Shown: piece by piece, positions 23,303 to 33,079 of the stretch
Layout of the letters: the number at the start of each line of letters is the position of its first letter
Numbering within the stretch: position 1 is the stretch's first letter
Origin: Bacteroides sp. AN502(2024)
GTDB lineage: Bacteria; Bacteroidota; Bacteroidia; Bacteroidales; Bacteroidaceae
Length of the DNA stretch: 64,000 nucleotides
Assembly: GCF_041227145.1 (NCBI RefSeq)
Contig: NZ_JBGFSP010000003.1
Span: forward strand, 372,001 to 436,000
Direction of reading: 5' to 3'
Made by a program: the position numbers and the translations under genes
The notes under the pieces: generated by a model
Seen by the model: only the letters and a program-made list of their open reading frames with translations
What the model was told of the DNA's origin: nothing
Databases searched by the model: none

Positions 23303-24151
23303 TCACTGAGGTAGTGATATTTCCGTGTCTTCCCATTTTCCACCATGCCACTCTACTACCGAAGTGAAGCCTGCTTTCTTCAAAGCAGCCAGAGCTTCGG
23401 GACGGGCATTATTAATCCTTTCCGGATAGTGAGCGTCACTATTAACCTGCACCCGGACACCTAATTCTTTCAAGAAAGTGAAATATCGTTCATTGGGATA
23501 GAATGTTCCCAGCTCATGATAAGCCTTGGTATTGATTTCTACGATATAGCCACGTTTGGCAATGGCCGTGAAGTATCCGCGAACCAATGTATCATACCAC
23601 GGTTCGTCCAGTAGTCCCGGACGATAGCAAGAAGCATTATAATGCATCTTGTCCGCATGACCGACAATATCAAATCCTCCCAGTTCTACCATGCGAAGCA
23701 GATTCTTATAATAAAGGCGGACTACATAATCCAGGTCACCGTCAAAATGCTTGTCCACCAATTGACAAAAAGTATCTGCCGGAGTATCAATATCCACAAT
23801 TTTCCCTTCCGGGGAATAGAGCATATGCACAGAACCTATCCGATAATCAAGCGGCAATTCCTGAAATCGGAAGAAAGCGGGATTGCTATCTTCGTTCAAG
23901 AAATCAATCTCAAGACCGACAGCAAGTTCTATTTTATCTGCAAACTTTTCTTTGAGACGGGCAAATTCGGAAAGATAATCTTCCATTCTGTCCCACTCCA
24001 TCGTCCATGCAGTAGGGAATGGCAACGGGGCATGGGAAGAGATACCATAGGAAGTGAATCCTTTGCTGATAGCAAAACGGATAAAATCTTCCATATTGGC
24101 ACGCCCGTCACAATACAGGCAGTGGCTATGATAATTGGTAAGGTTTGTCAT
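23303..24151 (-). CDS. PHP-family histidinol-phosphatase-like enzyme
   Basis: A 282-residue PHP-domain phosphoesterase. Metal-binding motifs are present in order: HSHCLYCDG near residue 8, SSHAPLPFP near residue 39, a Glu in GLEIDF, GSVHML, DIVGHADK, and NSDAHYPERI at the end. This is the HisJ-type trinuclear metal centre that hydrolyses L-histidinol phosphate; broader phosphatase use is possible because no other his gene is near. It converges with the membrane-protein gene four bases away and follows the ABC-F gene with the four-palindrome element between. Confidence 0.85.
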   Translation of the reverse strand: MTNLTNYHSHCLYCDGRANMEDFIRFAISKGFTSYGISSHAPLPFPTAWTMEWDRMEDYLSEFARLKEKFADKIELAVGLEIDFLNEDSNPAFFRFQELPLDYRIGSVHMLYSPEGKIVDIDTPADTFCQLVDKHFDGDLDYVVRLYYKNLLRMVELGGFDIVGHADKMHYNASCYRPGLLDEPWYDTLVRGYFTAIAKRGYIVEINTKAYHELGTFYPNERYFTFLKELGVRVQVNSDAHYPERINNARPEALAALKKAGFTSVVEWHGGKWEDTEISLPQ

Positions 24152-24218
24152 ACTGGGTTATGTTGTCCGGAATATATGATCATTATATGGTTAGTCAAGT
24201 AATATAATAGCTATATTT

Positions 24219-24302
24219 GTGCCACTTCGATGGCACAACTGTGCCAGTACGTTGGCACCACGATGCCACCGAAGTGGCACAACTGTGCCAACGTACTGGC
24301 AC
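24219..24302. repeat. Four 22-bp-spaced palindromes with complementary loops
   Basis: Four units start at 24219, 24241, 24263 and 24285, each an 18-bp imperfect palindrome of the form GTGCCA-N6-TGGCAC with a 4-base linker. Loops are CTTCGA, GTACGT, CCGAAG and ACGTAC. Loop 2 is the exact complement of loop 4, and loop 1 nearly that of loop 3. The element separates the ABC-F stop (24306) from the PHP gene start (24151). Confidence 0.85.
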
Positions 24303-24305
24303 GAC

Positions 24306-26174
24306 TCAGTCTTCTATTTCGCTAAGTTCCAACCAACGCATTGTTTTTTCGTCAATCAAGTCATTGACTTCAGGCAATCGTTTCGATTTCTCGGTCAGTT
24401 CATCAACGGAAAGCGTACCGCTGCAAAGAAGTTCTTCAATCTGTGCCTTTTCAGTTTCCAGGTCGGCAATATCCTTTTCCAGTTGTTCGAACTCACGTTT
24501 TTCCTTGAAACTCATTTTCCGCTTATCGTTCAGGCGGACGCGGGCGGTCTTTTCCTCCTGCAGCTTCTCTGCCTCTTTCTCCTTTTGCGCTTTCGCCTCC
24601 TTCCAGTCGCGGTAATCGCTATAATTGCCGGGGAAGTCGCGGATATCGCCCTGTCCGTTGAATACCATCAGGTGATCTACTACCTTATCCATAAAGTAAC
24701 GGTCGTGCGAGACGACAATCACACAACCTTTGAAGCTCTGAAGATATTCCTCAAGCACATTCAATGTGATAATATCAAGGTCGTTGGTAGGCTCATCCAG
24801 CACGAGGAAGTTAGGGTTACGCATCAGGATAGTGCACAAGTAAAGACGCCGGCGCTCTCCCCCACTCAACTTATAGACATAACTATGCTGCGTTTCGGGA
24901 GTAAACAAGAAATGCTGCAAAAATTGCGAAGCAGTCAGTTTCTTTCCATTCCCCAGTTCGATGACTTCAGCAATATCCTGCACTACATCGATGACCTTCA
25001 TTTGTTCATCAAACTGAAGACCCTCCTGCGAATAATAACCGAAACGAACCGTCTCGCCGATATCCACCGTACCGCTATCCGGTTGCACTTCCCCCATAAG
25101 TATCTTGATAAATGTAGACTTCCCCGTTCCGTTGTTACCTACGATCCCCATCTTCTCGTAGCGGGCAAAGACATAAGAGAAATCATCCAAAATCTTCAAG
25201 TCACCGAAACTCTTATAAAGATGATCGGCTTCAAATATCTTACTGCCAATATAGGAGGCTTTTACTTCCAGCTTTACATGATCATTGCGGATATGTTGCT
25301 TCGCCACCTTTTCAAGCTCATAAAAAGCATTTTCCCGGTAACGGGCTTTATGTCCGCGTGCCTGCGGCATCCGGCGCATCCAATCAAGTTCGGTACGATA
25401 GAGGTTATTGGCACGTTCTATCTCCACACTTTTTGCGTCGATGCGTTCCTGACGTTTTTCGAGGTAATAACTATAATTCCCTTTATATTGATAAAGTTGG
25501 CGGTTGTCTATTTCGATAATCTCCGAGCAAACGCGATCGAGGAAATAACGGTCGTGCGTCACCATAAGCAGGCTGAGATTGGTACGGCGGAGATAGTCTT
25601 CGAGCCATTCGGTCATATCCAGATCGAGGTGGTTGGTAGGCTCATCAAGGATGAGCAGATCCGGTTCGGTAATCAAGGCGTTTGCCAAAGCGACACGTTT
25701 CAGCTGCCCGCCGGAAAGTTGTTTCACCTGCTGGTCGAAGTTACGGATTTTGAGTTGTGAAAGAATTTGTTTGGCTTTTTGTTCATATTCCCATGCCTTT
25801 TCCTGATCCATACGTACCAAGAGATCTGCCAGTCCCGGATGCCCTTCCGTCTCCATGCAACGTTCGTACTCTTTTATGAGTTCTACAGTGCTGTTGCCGT
25901 GATGGAAACAGGCTTCGAGTACGGTCAGCTCTTCGGGATATTGCGGGTCCTGCTCCAGATAATCGACACGGAGGTCGCGACGAAAAACAATATTGCCGCT
26001 ATCATACCCTTCCTTTCCGGCAATGATATTCAGTAAGGTCGTTTTTCCGCTACCGTTCTTTGCTATCAGTCCCACACGCTGGCTTTCGGCAATGCCAAAA
26101 GATATATTCTCAAAAAGAACCAAGTCGCCGAAGGACTTGGTCAGGTTATCTATCTGTAAATAAGGTACTGCCAT
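24306..26174 (-). CDS. ABC-F ATPase (Uup-like)
   Basis: A soluble 622-residue protein with two ABC domains. Domain 1 has Walker A NGSGKTT near residue 40, signature LSGGQLKR and Walker B LLILDEPTNHLD; domain 2 has NGTGKST near residue 349, LSGGERRR and FLVLDEPTNDLD. An ABC-F linker (YRTELDWMRRMPQARGHKAR) joins them and a C-terminal coiled coil (about residues 540-620) marks the Uup branch. ABC-F proteins act on ribosomes or, for Uup, influence DNA intermediates. There are no membrane segments, so it is not a transporter. It begins one base after the stop of the frameshifted DUF3805-type gene. Confidence 0.88.
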   Translation of the reverse strand: MAVPYLQIDNLTKSFGDLVLFENISFGIAESQRVGLIAKNGSGKTTLLNIIAGKEGYDSGNIVFRRDLRVDYLEQDPQYPEELTVLEACFHHGNSTVELIKEYERCMETEGHPGLADLLVRMDQEKAWEYEQKAKQILSQLKIRNFDQQVKQLSGGQLKRVALANALITEPDLLILDEPTNHLDLDMTEWLEDYLRRTNLSLLMVTHDRYFLDRVCSEIIEIDNRQLYQYKGNYSYYLEKRQERIDAKSVEIERANNLYRTELDWMRRMPQARGHKARYRENAFYELEKVAKQHIRNDHVKLEVKASYIGSKIFEADHLYKSFGDLKILDDFSYVFARYEKMGIVGNNGTGKSTFIKILMGEVQPDSGTVDIGETVRFGYYSQEGLQFDEQMKVIDVVQDIAEVIELGNGKKLTASQFLQHFLFTPETQHSYVYKLSGGERRRLYLCTILMRNPNFLVLDEPTNDLDIITLNVLEEYLQSFKGCVIVVSHDRYFMDKVVDHLMVFNGQGDIRDFPGNYSDYRDWKEAKAQKEKEAEKLQEEKTARVRLNDKRKMSFKEKREFEQLEKDIADLETEKAQIEELLCSGTLSVDELTEKSKRLPEVNDLIDEKTMRWLELSEIED

Positions 26175-26175
26175 T

Positions 26176-26975
26176 TTAATCCAAACACTTCTTGTATTCT
26201 TCTATTACATTACAAGGCTCTCCGGCCTTTATTTTGCTCCATGAGAGTTTCATCGGGTCCATGATCCGGTTGCAATATTGAATGACAGGCGCTTCACGGT
26301 TGCCGTCAATCAATGTCTTCCACTCCATGCCGTCCACTTCGTTAGCAAGAATCGAACAGACCGTGATACCGACAGCCAGCCATTCCTCTTCTTCTTCGCA
26401 CCTATCTTGCCGCTGTCAATCACTTGCTGGAGTTTCTCCAAATCTTCCTCTATGCCCTGAAAATCTTTTTTCAGTTCCTGCTTCACGGTAGACACTACCC
26501 ATTCGTACCCTTCATTAATCAAATAGATTTCAGAAAGACGGATCGGAATCAGTTCAGCAGGATACTTCTTTCCTTCTTTGCGTATCTCCAAAGTAGCGAT
26601 TACCTCTTCCGCCTCCTTCACAGCTCCACCTTTAGGCACGGTAAAGGAACATTCGAAAGCCATATCATCAGCACCTGTAATCCACAAATGGGAAGTATAA
26701 TAAGTCCCCTCCTCCTGAAACATTTCTTTGCTATACGCACATTCCCACGCTCCGACTTGCACCAATGAAGCCGAATCGTTCTCTTTCAGTTCCTGCCGGA
26801 TAGCGTCTTTACCATAACCGGCTTTCCCTTTAAATGCAGATATACGAAAATTCCCCGTCCATACATCGGGATTATAGAAAAGAAAAGAGCCTTCGCCATC
26901 TTCAAACTCGTTCCAGTCCGACGGATAACTCATAGAAAACCATGCTCCGGGAGAGATAAATTTCTTGCCTTTCAT
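26176..26975 (-). pseudogene. DUF3805/DUF3806-type gene with a frameshift
   Basis: The first frame encodes a DUF3805-like domain (SPGAWFSMSYPSDWNEFEDG, later SEIYLINEGYEWV). After GKIGAKK it slips into a nonsense tail. The other frame resumes immediately as EEEEWLAVGITVCSILANEV and continues through EWKTLIDGN and YCNRIMDP to a TAA at 26176, two bases before the ABC-F ATG. The total of 800 bases is one short of whole codons, so a single base was lost in the GAA/GAG-rich stretch near 26383-26399. Deletion, sequencing error or slippage could explain it. Confidence 0.7.
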
Positions 26976-27025
26976 TCTTTTTCATTCAATGATTACTTGG
27001 CAAAAGTACGAATTAAATACGAATT

Positions 27026-28225
27026 TCATTTACCTATCGGCTGTATTTTCCTGCGCACCTCTTTAGAAATCTCCAGAAACATATAGTTCAACTTTCCGGA
27101 ATGGATACCTTCTTCATTCTCCTTATACTTTTTATTGGCATACTGCTTTGATTTCTCGAAAGTCAGCAATGACATTTCATTCTGCGATTTGCCTACCATC
27201 GTAGAGTCCAGCTGTTCATCCGGAAAAAAATCATCCAGATCGATGTCACCAATCATGGTTGTTTCCAGAAAATTCTTGTCCGTGTGCGAATTGTCCGTAT
27301 AATACCCCACAAACATATGCCCCGGTGTACGTACCAAGATCGGATCGATATTGATGGCACGGAGCAAGGAAGCGAACAGTACGCTACCATCCACACAATT
27401 AATCTGTGAAGATTCCAGCGCATCATCAAACGTACGGACACGCTGGGAGAAAACGACATTGCTCGAAAGGCTCGTATTGGAAACGGAGCTATAACGAAAT
27501 TTACGTTTCTGCAAGATATTCCATAGGGCATACACCTGCTTGTCCACCGCACCTTTCGCCTTACTTTGATAACCGAGGAAGCGGTTGACGATGCGAGTAT
27601 TCAGCGCCTCGCGAAGCAACCGGTCGATCATCGGATTCTCTTCATTGACATAAGCCGCAAAGAAAATGCTGGTATCATGGAATTGGGTCCCGTCAGCCAC
27701 ATACCCCAACAAACATTCATTGATGCTACGCACGGAAAAAGTACGTACCCGCTGTCCCCAATCTTTTCCGTTCATTTCCACCGTGACGACTACACTTACC
27801 GGTTCCGCCTGCGCCTCATTCTTCAAGGCTTCATAATTCCAGATGATATCAGGATAAATCGTATACTCCGTCCGGGGCTTGTTTAGCACAAATTCCGATA
27901 CCGACCGGGAGAAAAAAGGCGTTTCGGCCACTTCAATCCGCACACGGCTATAGGCCGTCTTCGATTTCACCCGAATGGCAATGCACGACTTCGGATTTCC
28001 CAAATAAGTCGAATCCGACGGAACAATCACTTGTGCATCAGTAGTGGCAACAGACAGAATCGCCGAAGGGAATATATTCCCTCCCAAGTCGTCTACAATC
28101 TCAAAGCCGGAATTAAACGAAGTATATTTAAATACAGATATGCCGCCAAAAAGGAGGAGTACTACCACAGAGCCTATTATTTCGCGCCGATGTCTTTTCA
28201 AATCTAATTTTATCATTATTTGCAA
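27026..28225 (-). CDS. Membrane-anchored transglutaminase-like protein
   Basis: A 399-residue protein with one N-terminal transmembrane helix (about residues 17-33, GSVVVLLLFGGISVF) and an extracytoplasmic body. The C-terminal half carries a transglutaminase-like catalytic arrangement: Cys in SSQINCVDGSVLFASLLR and His in TPGHMFVGYY, with a downstream Asp-rich GDIDLDDFF. Such proteins are cysteine peptidase-like or binding modules in the envelope. An alternative ATG at 28216 is equally good. A -7-like TATCTTTG lies on the minus strand at 28269-28262. Function is otherwise unknown. Confidence 0.7.
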   Translation of the reverse strand: MQIMIKLDLKRHRREIIGSVVVLLLFGGISVFKYTSFNSGFEIVDDLGGNIFPSAILSVATTDAQVIVPSDSTYLGNPKSCIAIRVKSKTAYSRVRIEVAETPFFSRSVSEFVLNKPRTEYTIYPDIIWNYEALKNEAQAEPVSVVVTVEMNGKDWGQRVRTFSVRSINECLLGYVADGTQFHDTSIFFAAYVNEENPMIDRLLREALNTRIVNRFLGYQSKAKGAVDKQVYALWNILQKRKFRYSSVSNTSLSSNVVFSQRVRTFDDALESSQINCVDGSVLFASLLRAINIDPILVRTPGHMFVGYYTDNSHTDKNFLETTMIGDIDLDDFFPDEQLDSTMVGKSQNEMSLLTFEKSKQYANKKYKENEEGIHSGKLNYMFLEISKEVRRKIQPIGK

Positions 28226-28399
28226 TTACTATAATCAAACATTTCCATTGTTTCTCGCTAACAAAGATAACAAATAGCAAACGTTTTTTCCTTTTACAAT
28301 CAGCAAAAACTTTCATATTCCACATCCTCCTCCTCTATTTCCGGAATGTAACATGATTGTAACATCTGTTTCATCTGCCCGTAACAAAGTCTCCTCATC

Positions 28400-28432
28400 T
28401 TTGCCAAGGATAAAATAAAAAACGTAACTTTG
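28400..28432 (+). promoter_or_regulatory. Promoter of the two-component operon
   Basis: TTTG at 28400-28403, a 21-base spacer and TAACTTTG at 28425-28432 match the Bacteroides consensus. The start would be near 28440, about 20 bases before the regulator ATG. Confidence 0.6.
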
Positions 28433-28458
28433 TCATATCATCTTAATACATATATCTT

Positions 28459-29148
28459 ATGAACGATTACCGTATTCTAGTTGTCGACGATGAAGAAGAT
28501 CTCTGCGAGATTCTGAAATTCAATCTTGAGAACGAAGGTTATGAGGTGGATACTGCAAACTCTGCCGAAGAAGCAATGAAGATGGAGATCAGCAGCTACC
28601 ATTTAATTCTCCTCGATGTGATGATGGGAGAAATCTCCGGATTCAGAATGGCGAACATGCTGAAAAAAGATAAAAAGACAGCCCAAGTGCCTATTATCTT
28701 CATTACAGCAAAAGATACCGAAAATGATACCGTGACCGGATTCAACCTCGGTGCGGACGATTACATCTCGAAACCGTTCTCCCTGCGTGAAGTCATTGCT
28801 CGTGTGAAAGCGGTGTTGAGACGAACGGCGACAACGGAAACGGGAAAAGCCCTCGAACGCCTTACTTACCAGTCGCTCGTCATTGACATCACCAAGAAGA
28901 AGGTCAGTATCGACGGTGAAGAGGTGTCATTGACCAAAAAAGAATTTGAGATACTGCTTCTGCTGGTACAGAATAAGGGACGCGTGTTCTCACGTGAAGA
29001 TATTCTATCCCACATCTGGAGTGATGAGGTGTACGTGCTCGACCGTACCATCGACGTAAACATCACCCGTCTGCGTAAAAAGATGGGGGTATACGGCAAA
29101 TGCATCGTCACCCGTCTCGGATACGGATACTGTTTTGAAGCTGAATAA
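28459..29148 (+). CDS. OmpR/PhoB-family response regulator
   Basis: A 229-residue regulator. The receiver domain (residues 1-120) has the acidic pair in VVDDEED, the phospho-acceptor Asp in LILLDVMMG near residue 54, Thr in IFITAK and Lys in YISKPF. The C-terminal winged helix (about residues 135-228) ends with DVNITRLRKKM and GYGYCFEAE. It is followed 27 bases later by its histidine kinase. The genes it controls cannot be told from the sequence. Confidence 0.9.
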   Translation: MNDYRILVVDDEEDLCEILKFNLENEGYEVDTANSAEEAMKMEISSYHLILLDVMMGEISGFRMANMLKKDKKTAQVPIIFITAKDTENDTVTGFNLGADDYISKPFSLREVIARVKAVLRRTATTETGKALERLTYQSLVIDITKKKVSIDGEEVSLTKKEFEILLLLVQNKGRVFSREDILSHIWSDEVYVLDRTIDVNITRLRKKMGVYGKCIVTRLGYGYCFEAE

Positions 29149-29175
29149 ATAATGATGCCGAATTAAATAGTTAGT

Positions 29176-30957
29176 ATGAACCTGCCTGTAACTCAAAAGC
29201 ATTTTCTTTCTTTCAGCCGGAAGCTTTTCCTTTCGGTTATCTCACTGTTTCTGGTATTTGCCATTTGTTTCATAGCCTACCAGTATCAACGCGAACGGGA
29301 ATATAAGATAGAACTGCTGAATACAAAACTGCAAGATTACAACAGCAGGTTCTACGAACAGCTGGATGAACAACCCATTGACCGTGAAAAGATCAACGGA
29401 TATGTCAACAACCATATCCTGAAGGATTTACGCGTAACCCTTATCGACCTGGAAGGGAATGTCGTTTACGACAGTTACCCGAAGCATAACAGACAGATAG
29501 AAAACCATCAGAACCGACCGGAAGTACAAAAAGCAATAAAGCAGGGCAACGGATATGACGTACGCCGTACTTCCGAAACAACCGGACTCCCCTATTTCTA
29601 TTCGGCCACCCGTTATAAAGATTATATCGTGCGCTCGGCTTTGCCCTACAACGTCAGCCTCATCCACAACCTGCAAGCAGATCCTCATTATCTATGGTTT
29701 ACCATCATCGTGACATCACTGCTAATGATTATCTTCTACAAATTCACCAACAAACTGGGGACTTCCATCAACCAGCTCCGTGAATTTGCCATGCGTGCCG
29801 ACCGGAACAAACCCATCGAAATGGCCATGCAATCGGCTTTCCCGCACAATGAACTGGGGGAAATCTCCCAACATATCATTCAAATCTACAAACGGCTGCA
29901 CGAAACCAAAGAGGCACTCTATATCGAACGTGAAAAACTGATTACCCACCTTCAGATCTCGCACGAAGGACTGGGAATATTCACAAAAGACAAGAAAGAA
30001 ATTCTTGTCAACAACCTCTTTACCCAATACAGCAACCTGATCTCGGATTCGAATCTGGAAACGACAGAAGAAGTCTTTGCCATCAGTGAACTGAAAGAGA
30101 TTATTCATTTCATCAATGAGAACCAGCAAAAACGTTCGAGAGGAAAAGGCGAGAAACGTATGTCGGTCACCATCAACAAAAACGGACGGACATTCATCGT
30201 AGAATGTATCATCTTCCAGGATGCCAGTTTTGAAATCTCCATCAATGACGTCACTCAGGAAGAAGAACAAGTAAGGCTCAAACGCCAACTGACCCAGAAT
30301 ATCGCCCATGAACTGAAAACTCCAGTCAGCAGCATTCAGGGGTATCTGGAAACCATTGTCAGCAATGAAAACATCCCACGTGAGAAGATCAACGTATTCC
30401 TCGAACGTTGTTACGCACAAAGCAACCGCCTGAGCCGGCTGCTACGCGACATCTCCGTACTCACCCGCATGGACGAAGCCGCCAACATGATCGACATGGA
30501 ACAAGTGGACATCAGCGTACTGGTGGAAAACATGATCAACGAAGTGTCACTGGAGCTGGACGAAAAGCATATAACAGTAGTCAACTCCCTGAAAAAGAGC
30601 ATACCGATCAAAGGCAATTACTCACTGCTCTATTCCATCTTCCGCAACCTGACGGACAATGCCATTGCATACGCCGGAACCCATATTCAAATAAAGATCA
30701 ACTGCTTCCGCGAAGATGAGAATTTCTACTACTTCAGCTTTGCCGACACAGGTGTAGGCGTATCTCCCGAACATCTGAACCGCCTCTTCGAACGCTTCTA
30801 CCGAGTAGACAAAGGCCGTTCACGCAAACTGGGCGGAACTGGGTTGGGACTGGCTATCGTGAAGAACGCCGTCATCATTCACGGCGGCAACATCTCCGCC
30901 AAAAACAATCAGAATGGCGGATTGGAATTTGTATTTACGTTGGCAAAGGAGAAATAA
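29176..30957 (+). CDS. PhoR-type membrane sensor histidine kinase
   Basis: A 593-residue kinase with two transmembrane helices (about residues 16-36 and 175-195) enclosing a periplasmic sensor of roughly 140 residues. The cytoplasmic part has a HAMP/PAS-like linker, an H-box IAHELKTPVSSIQGY with His near residue 377, an N-box (NLTDNAIAYAG), G1 DTGVGV and G2 GTGLGLAIVK. All catalytic residues are present. It forms an operon with the regulator just upstream. The kinase resembles the PhoR group, but the signal is unknown. Confidence 0.9.
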   Translation: MNLPVTQKHFLSFSRKLFLSVISLFLVFAICFIAYQYQREREYKIELLNTKLQDYNSRFYEQLDEQPIDREKINGYVNNHILKDLRVTLIDLEGNVVYDSYPKHNRQIENHQNRPEVQKAIKQGNGYDVRRTSETTGLPYFYSATRYKDYIVRSALPYNVSLIHNLQADPHYLWFTIIVTSLLMIIFYKFTNKLGTSINQLREFAMRADRNKPIEMAMQSAFPHNELGEISQHIIQIYKRLHETKEALYIEREKLITHLQISHEGLGIFTKDKKEILVNNLFTQYSNLISDSNLETTEEVFAISELKEIIHFINENQQKRSRGKGEKRMSVTINKNGRTFIVECIIFQDASFEISINDVTQEEEQVRLKRQLTQNIAHELKTPVSSIQGYLETIVSNENIPREKINVFLERCYAQSNRLSRLLRDISVLTRMDEAANMIDMEQVDISVLVENMINEVSLELDEKHITVVNSLKKSIPIKGNYSLLYSIFRNLTDNAIAYAGTHIQIKINCFREDENFYYFSFADTGVGVSPEHLNRLFERFYRVDKGRSRKLGGTGLGLAIVKNAVIIHGGNISAKNNQNGGLEFVFTLAKEK

Positions 30958-31733
30958 GGAGTAATCCTCCCCTGACGAATTCGCATCAGTTGTCCAAGCT
31001 CTCACTAACACACCTCGGCTTCCGAAACCGAAAATGAAAGAAAGACCACTCTGCCTACTTCCTTCAAAAAGGAATATTAAAACACACGAGGATACAATAG
31101 ATCGGGTCACCGTTCGGAAGATTCACTAAATGCGCACCATTTTCCTTCAGCGGAATCCTATATTTTACATTTTAGAACGTTTTTCTTTCAGCATAGAAGT
31201 AAATCGTCACCATACGGTTCTTTTTGGAAGACAAACCATCGGTATACACTCTTTTTGCCATTTTCCTTTTATCATCCGGCGAAGACCAACCAGCTCCCCA
31301 AAGTCCCTTTTTATGCCTTTACAGCTTTCTCATCGGGAAACCAACGCTCTATCGGTGAGAAACAGAGGCTTTATGATGGATAAACCAACGCTCTATCTGC
31401 AAGAAATAGAGGCTTTATTTACTCTCTAAAATGCATATTTCCTGCTAAAACATACAGAACAAACCGGTATTTCTGCATATTCTTGCATTTACCGATGCGA
31501 TTTGCTTCCGGTTTAATCATATTGAAGTATTCTTTTCCGACGGGAATCTTAAAAACAGAACATACTCCTCTTTCCCAATCATCCTTTATCAGACTTCCCC
31601 TATTCACCATTTGAAACTCAGGCAACTGAAATCAAGATGTTTTTTTGGATAAATATAAAAAGAAAGTTATCTTTGTCTTCCATACATGTATACTTCCATG
31701 CACATACATAAGTTAAACGAAATACAGCAAGTC
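30958..31733. other. Gene-free interval
   Basis: No convincing coding frame is seen. Open frames here lack protein-like composition. The only structure noted is a 44-bp direct repeat at 31338-31418. Confidence 0.6.
31338..31418 (+). repeat. 44-bp-spaced direct repeat carrying small hairpins
   Basis: Copies 31338-31374 and 31382-31418 share AAACCAACGCTCTATC at the start and AGAGGCTTTAT at the end. The second can form CTCTAT...ATAGAG. Confidence 0.6.
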
Positions 31734-32678
31734 ATGAAAACAAATATGAATATCCTAGTTATTGGGTGCATCCTTCTTCTTTGTGCCTGTAAAAGTGGAA
31801 ACGCTTCCAATCACTGTAAAAATGAAGTTCCCCGAGATACCATTACCACCTTCGCCCTGCCCGCCATCCCCGCCATGATGACAGCTCCGGAGCAACGTGC
31901 AGAGTTTCTCGTAAAACACTATTGGGATCATGTAAACTTCGCCGACACCAATTACATCCACCATCCCGAAATAACCGAACAAGCCTGGGTGGACTATTGT
32001 GACATACTGAATCACGTCCCGTTGAAAACCGCACAAGAAGCCATGCGGAAAACAATCGAGCAGACAAACGCAGACAAAAAGGTATTCACCTACATCACCG
32101 ATCTGGCCGATAAATATCTCTACGATCCCAACTCGCCCATGCGTAACGAAGAATTCTACATCCCCGTATTAGACGCCATGTTAGCTTCTCCCCTACTGGA
32201 GGAAATAGAAAAAGTACGCCCCAAAGCCCGCCGGGAGTTAGCTCAGAAAAACCGCATCGGCACCAAAGCCCTGAACTTCAACTACACACTTGCCTCCGGT
32301 GCCCAAGGCTCTCTCTACCAACAGCAAACGGACTACATCCTACTATTCATCAATAACCCCGGTTGCCATGCTTGTACAGAAACGATAGACGCCCTGAAAA
32401 ACGCCCCTATCATCCACCGACTCGTGGAACAAAAGAGACTAACCGTCCTCTCCATCTACCCCGACGAAGAGCTTGACGAATGGCGCAAACATCTGAACGA
32501 ATTTCCTAAAGAATGGATCAACGGATACGATAAGAGATTCGCCATCAAGGAACAACAATTATACGACTTGAAAGCCATCCCTACCCTCTACCTTTTAAAT
32601 AAGGAAAAAACCGTACTCCTAAAAGACGCTCCGGCACGAGCCATCGAAGAATACCTACTGATGAGAAGCGAACTATAA
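31734..32678 (+). CDS. DUF5106-type thioredoxin-fold lipoprotein
   Basis: A 314-residue lipoprotein; lipobox LLCAC near residue 19. The N-terminal part (APEQRAEFLVKHYWDHVNF) matches DUF5106. The C-terminal half is thioredoxin-like with YILLFINNPGCHAC, in which CHAC is the redox CxxC, and a cis-Pro in LKAIPTLYLL. The start at 31734 gives a proper signal peptide; the frame extends 48 bases further upstream. It probably acts as an envelope thiol-disulphide oxidoreductase. It stands alone, upstream of the cobalamin riboswitch. Confidence 0.75.
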   Translation: MKTNMNILVIGCILLLCACKSGNASNHCKNEVPRDTITTFALPAIPAMMTAPEQRAEFLVKHYWDHVNFADTNYIHHPEITEQAWVDYCDILNHVPLKTAQEAMRKTIEQTNADKKVFTYITDLADKYLYDPNSPMRNEEFYIPVLDAMLASPLLEEIEKVRPKARRELAQKNRIGTKALNFNYTLASGAQGSLYQQQTDYILLFINNPGCHACTETIDALKNAPIIHRLVEQKRLTVLSIYPDEELDEWRKHLNEFPKEWINGYDKRFAIKEQQLYDLKAIPTLYLLNKEKTVLLKDAPARAIEEYLLMRSEL

Positions 32679-32737
32679 ATAAGAAAACAAGTTCTTTTCC
32701 TTTCGTCTTGATACGAAAGAAAAAGAACACTCTCCCC

Positions 32738-32769
32738 CTTGCAAAAGCGAAATAAACTCCCTATCTTTG
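32738..32769 (+). promoter_or_regulatory. Promoter of the cobalamin-uptake operon
   Basis: TATCTTTG at 32762-32769 is a Bacteroides -7 box, with CTTG at 32738-32741 as a weak -33 element. A start near 32777 coincides with the beginning of the riboswitch. Confidence 0.55.
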
Positions 32770-32776
32770 CAGCGCA

Positions 32777-32953
32777 TTGGTTTGCTCCTCCCGTGCGGAT
32801 GGAGCAATTAAAAGGGAATCAGGTGCAAGTCCTGAACAGTCCCGCTGCTGTAAGTTCCATCTATGTTACAAGCAACTCACTCATTGCCACTGGGTACAAA
32901 TCCGGGAAGGCGTTTGTAACAGGAACAAGTCAGAAGACCTACCATGCAACTAT
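32777..32953 (+). ncRNA. Cobalamin (AdoCbl/B12) riboswitch
   Basis: The leader contains the conserved blocks of B12 riboswitches in order: GGGAATCAGGTGCAAGTCC, then AACAGTCCCGCTGCTGT, GCCACTGGG, GGGAAGGCG and GTCAGAAGACCTACC. It precedes a BtuB-type receptor gene. Cobalamin binding should reduce expression of the operon, probably through the terminator hairpin just before the coding region. Confidence 0.93.
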
Positions 32954-33079
32954 GTTTCACTGCTTTCGAGGAAAAAGCGTTGAGTCTAATGAACCGGACA
33001 ATCCGTCTATCATTTCATTCATCACTCTGCTTCAGAGAAAGTGTGTTAAAAGAATAAACTCTGCCAAGTTTATTTATGC

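Noticed and set aside
31130..31429. 99-residue open frame in the 31-kb gap
   Set aside because: It has no recognisable domain, covers the 44-bp repeat and has no ribosome site; probably chance.
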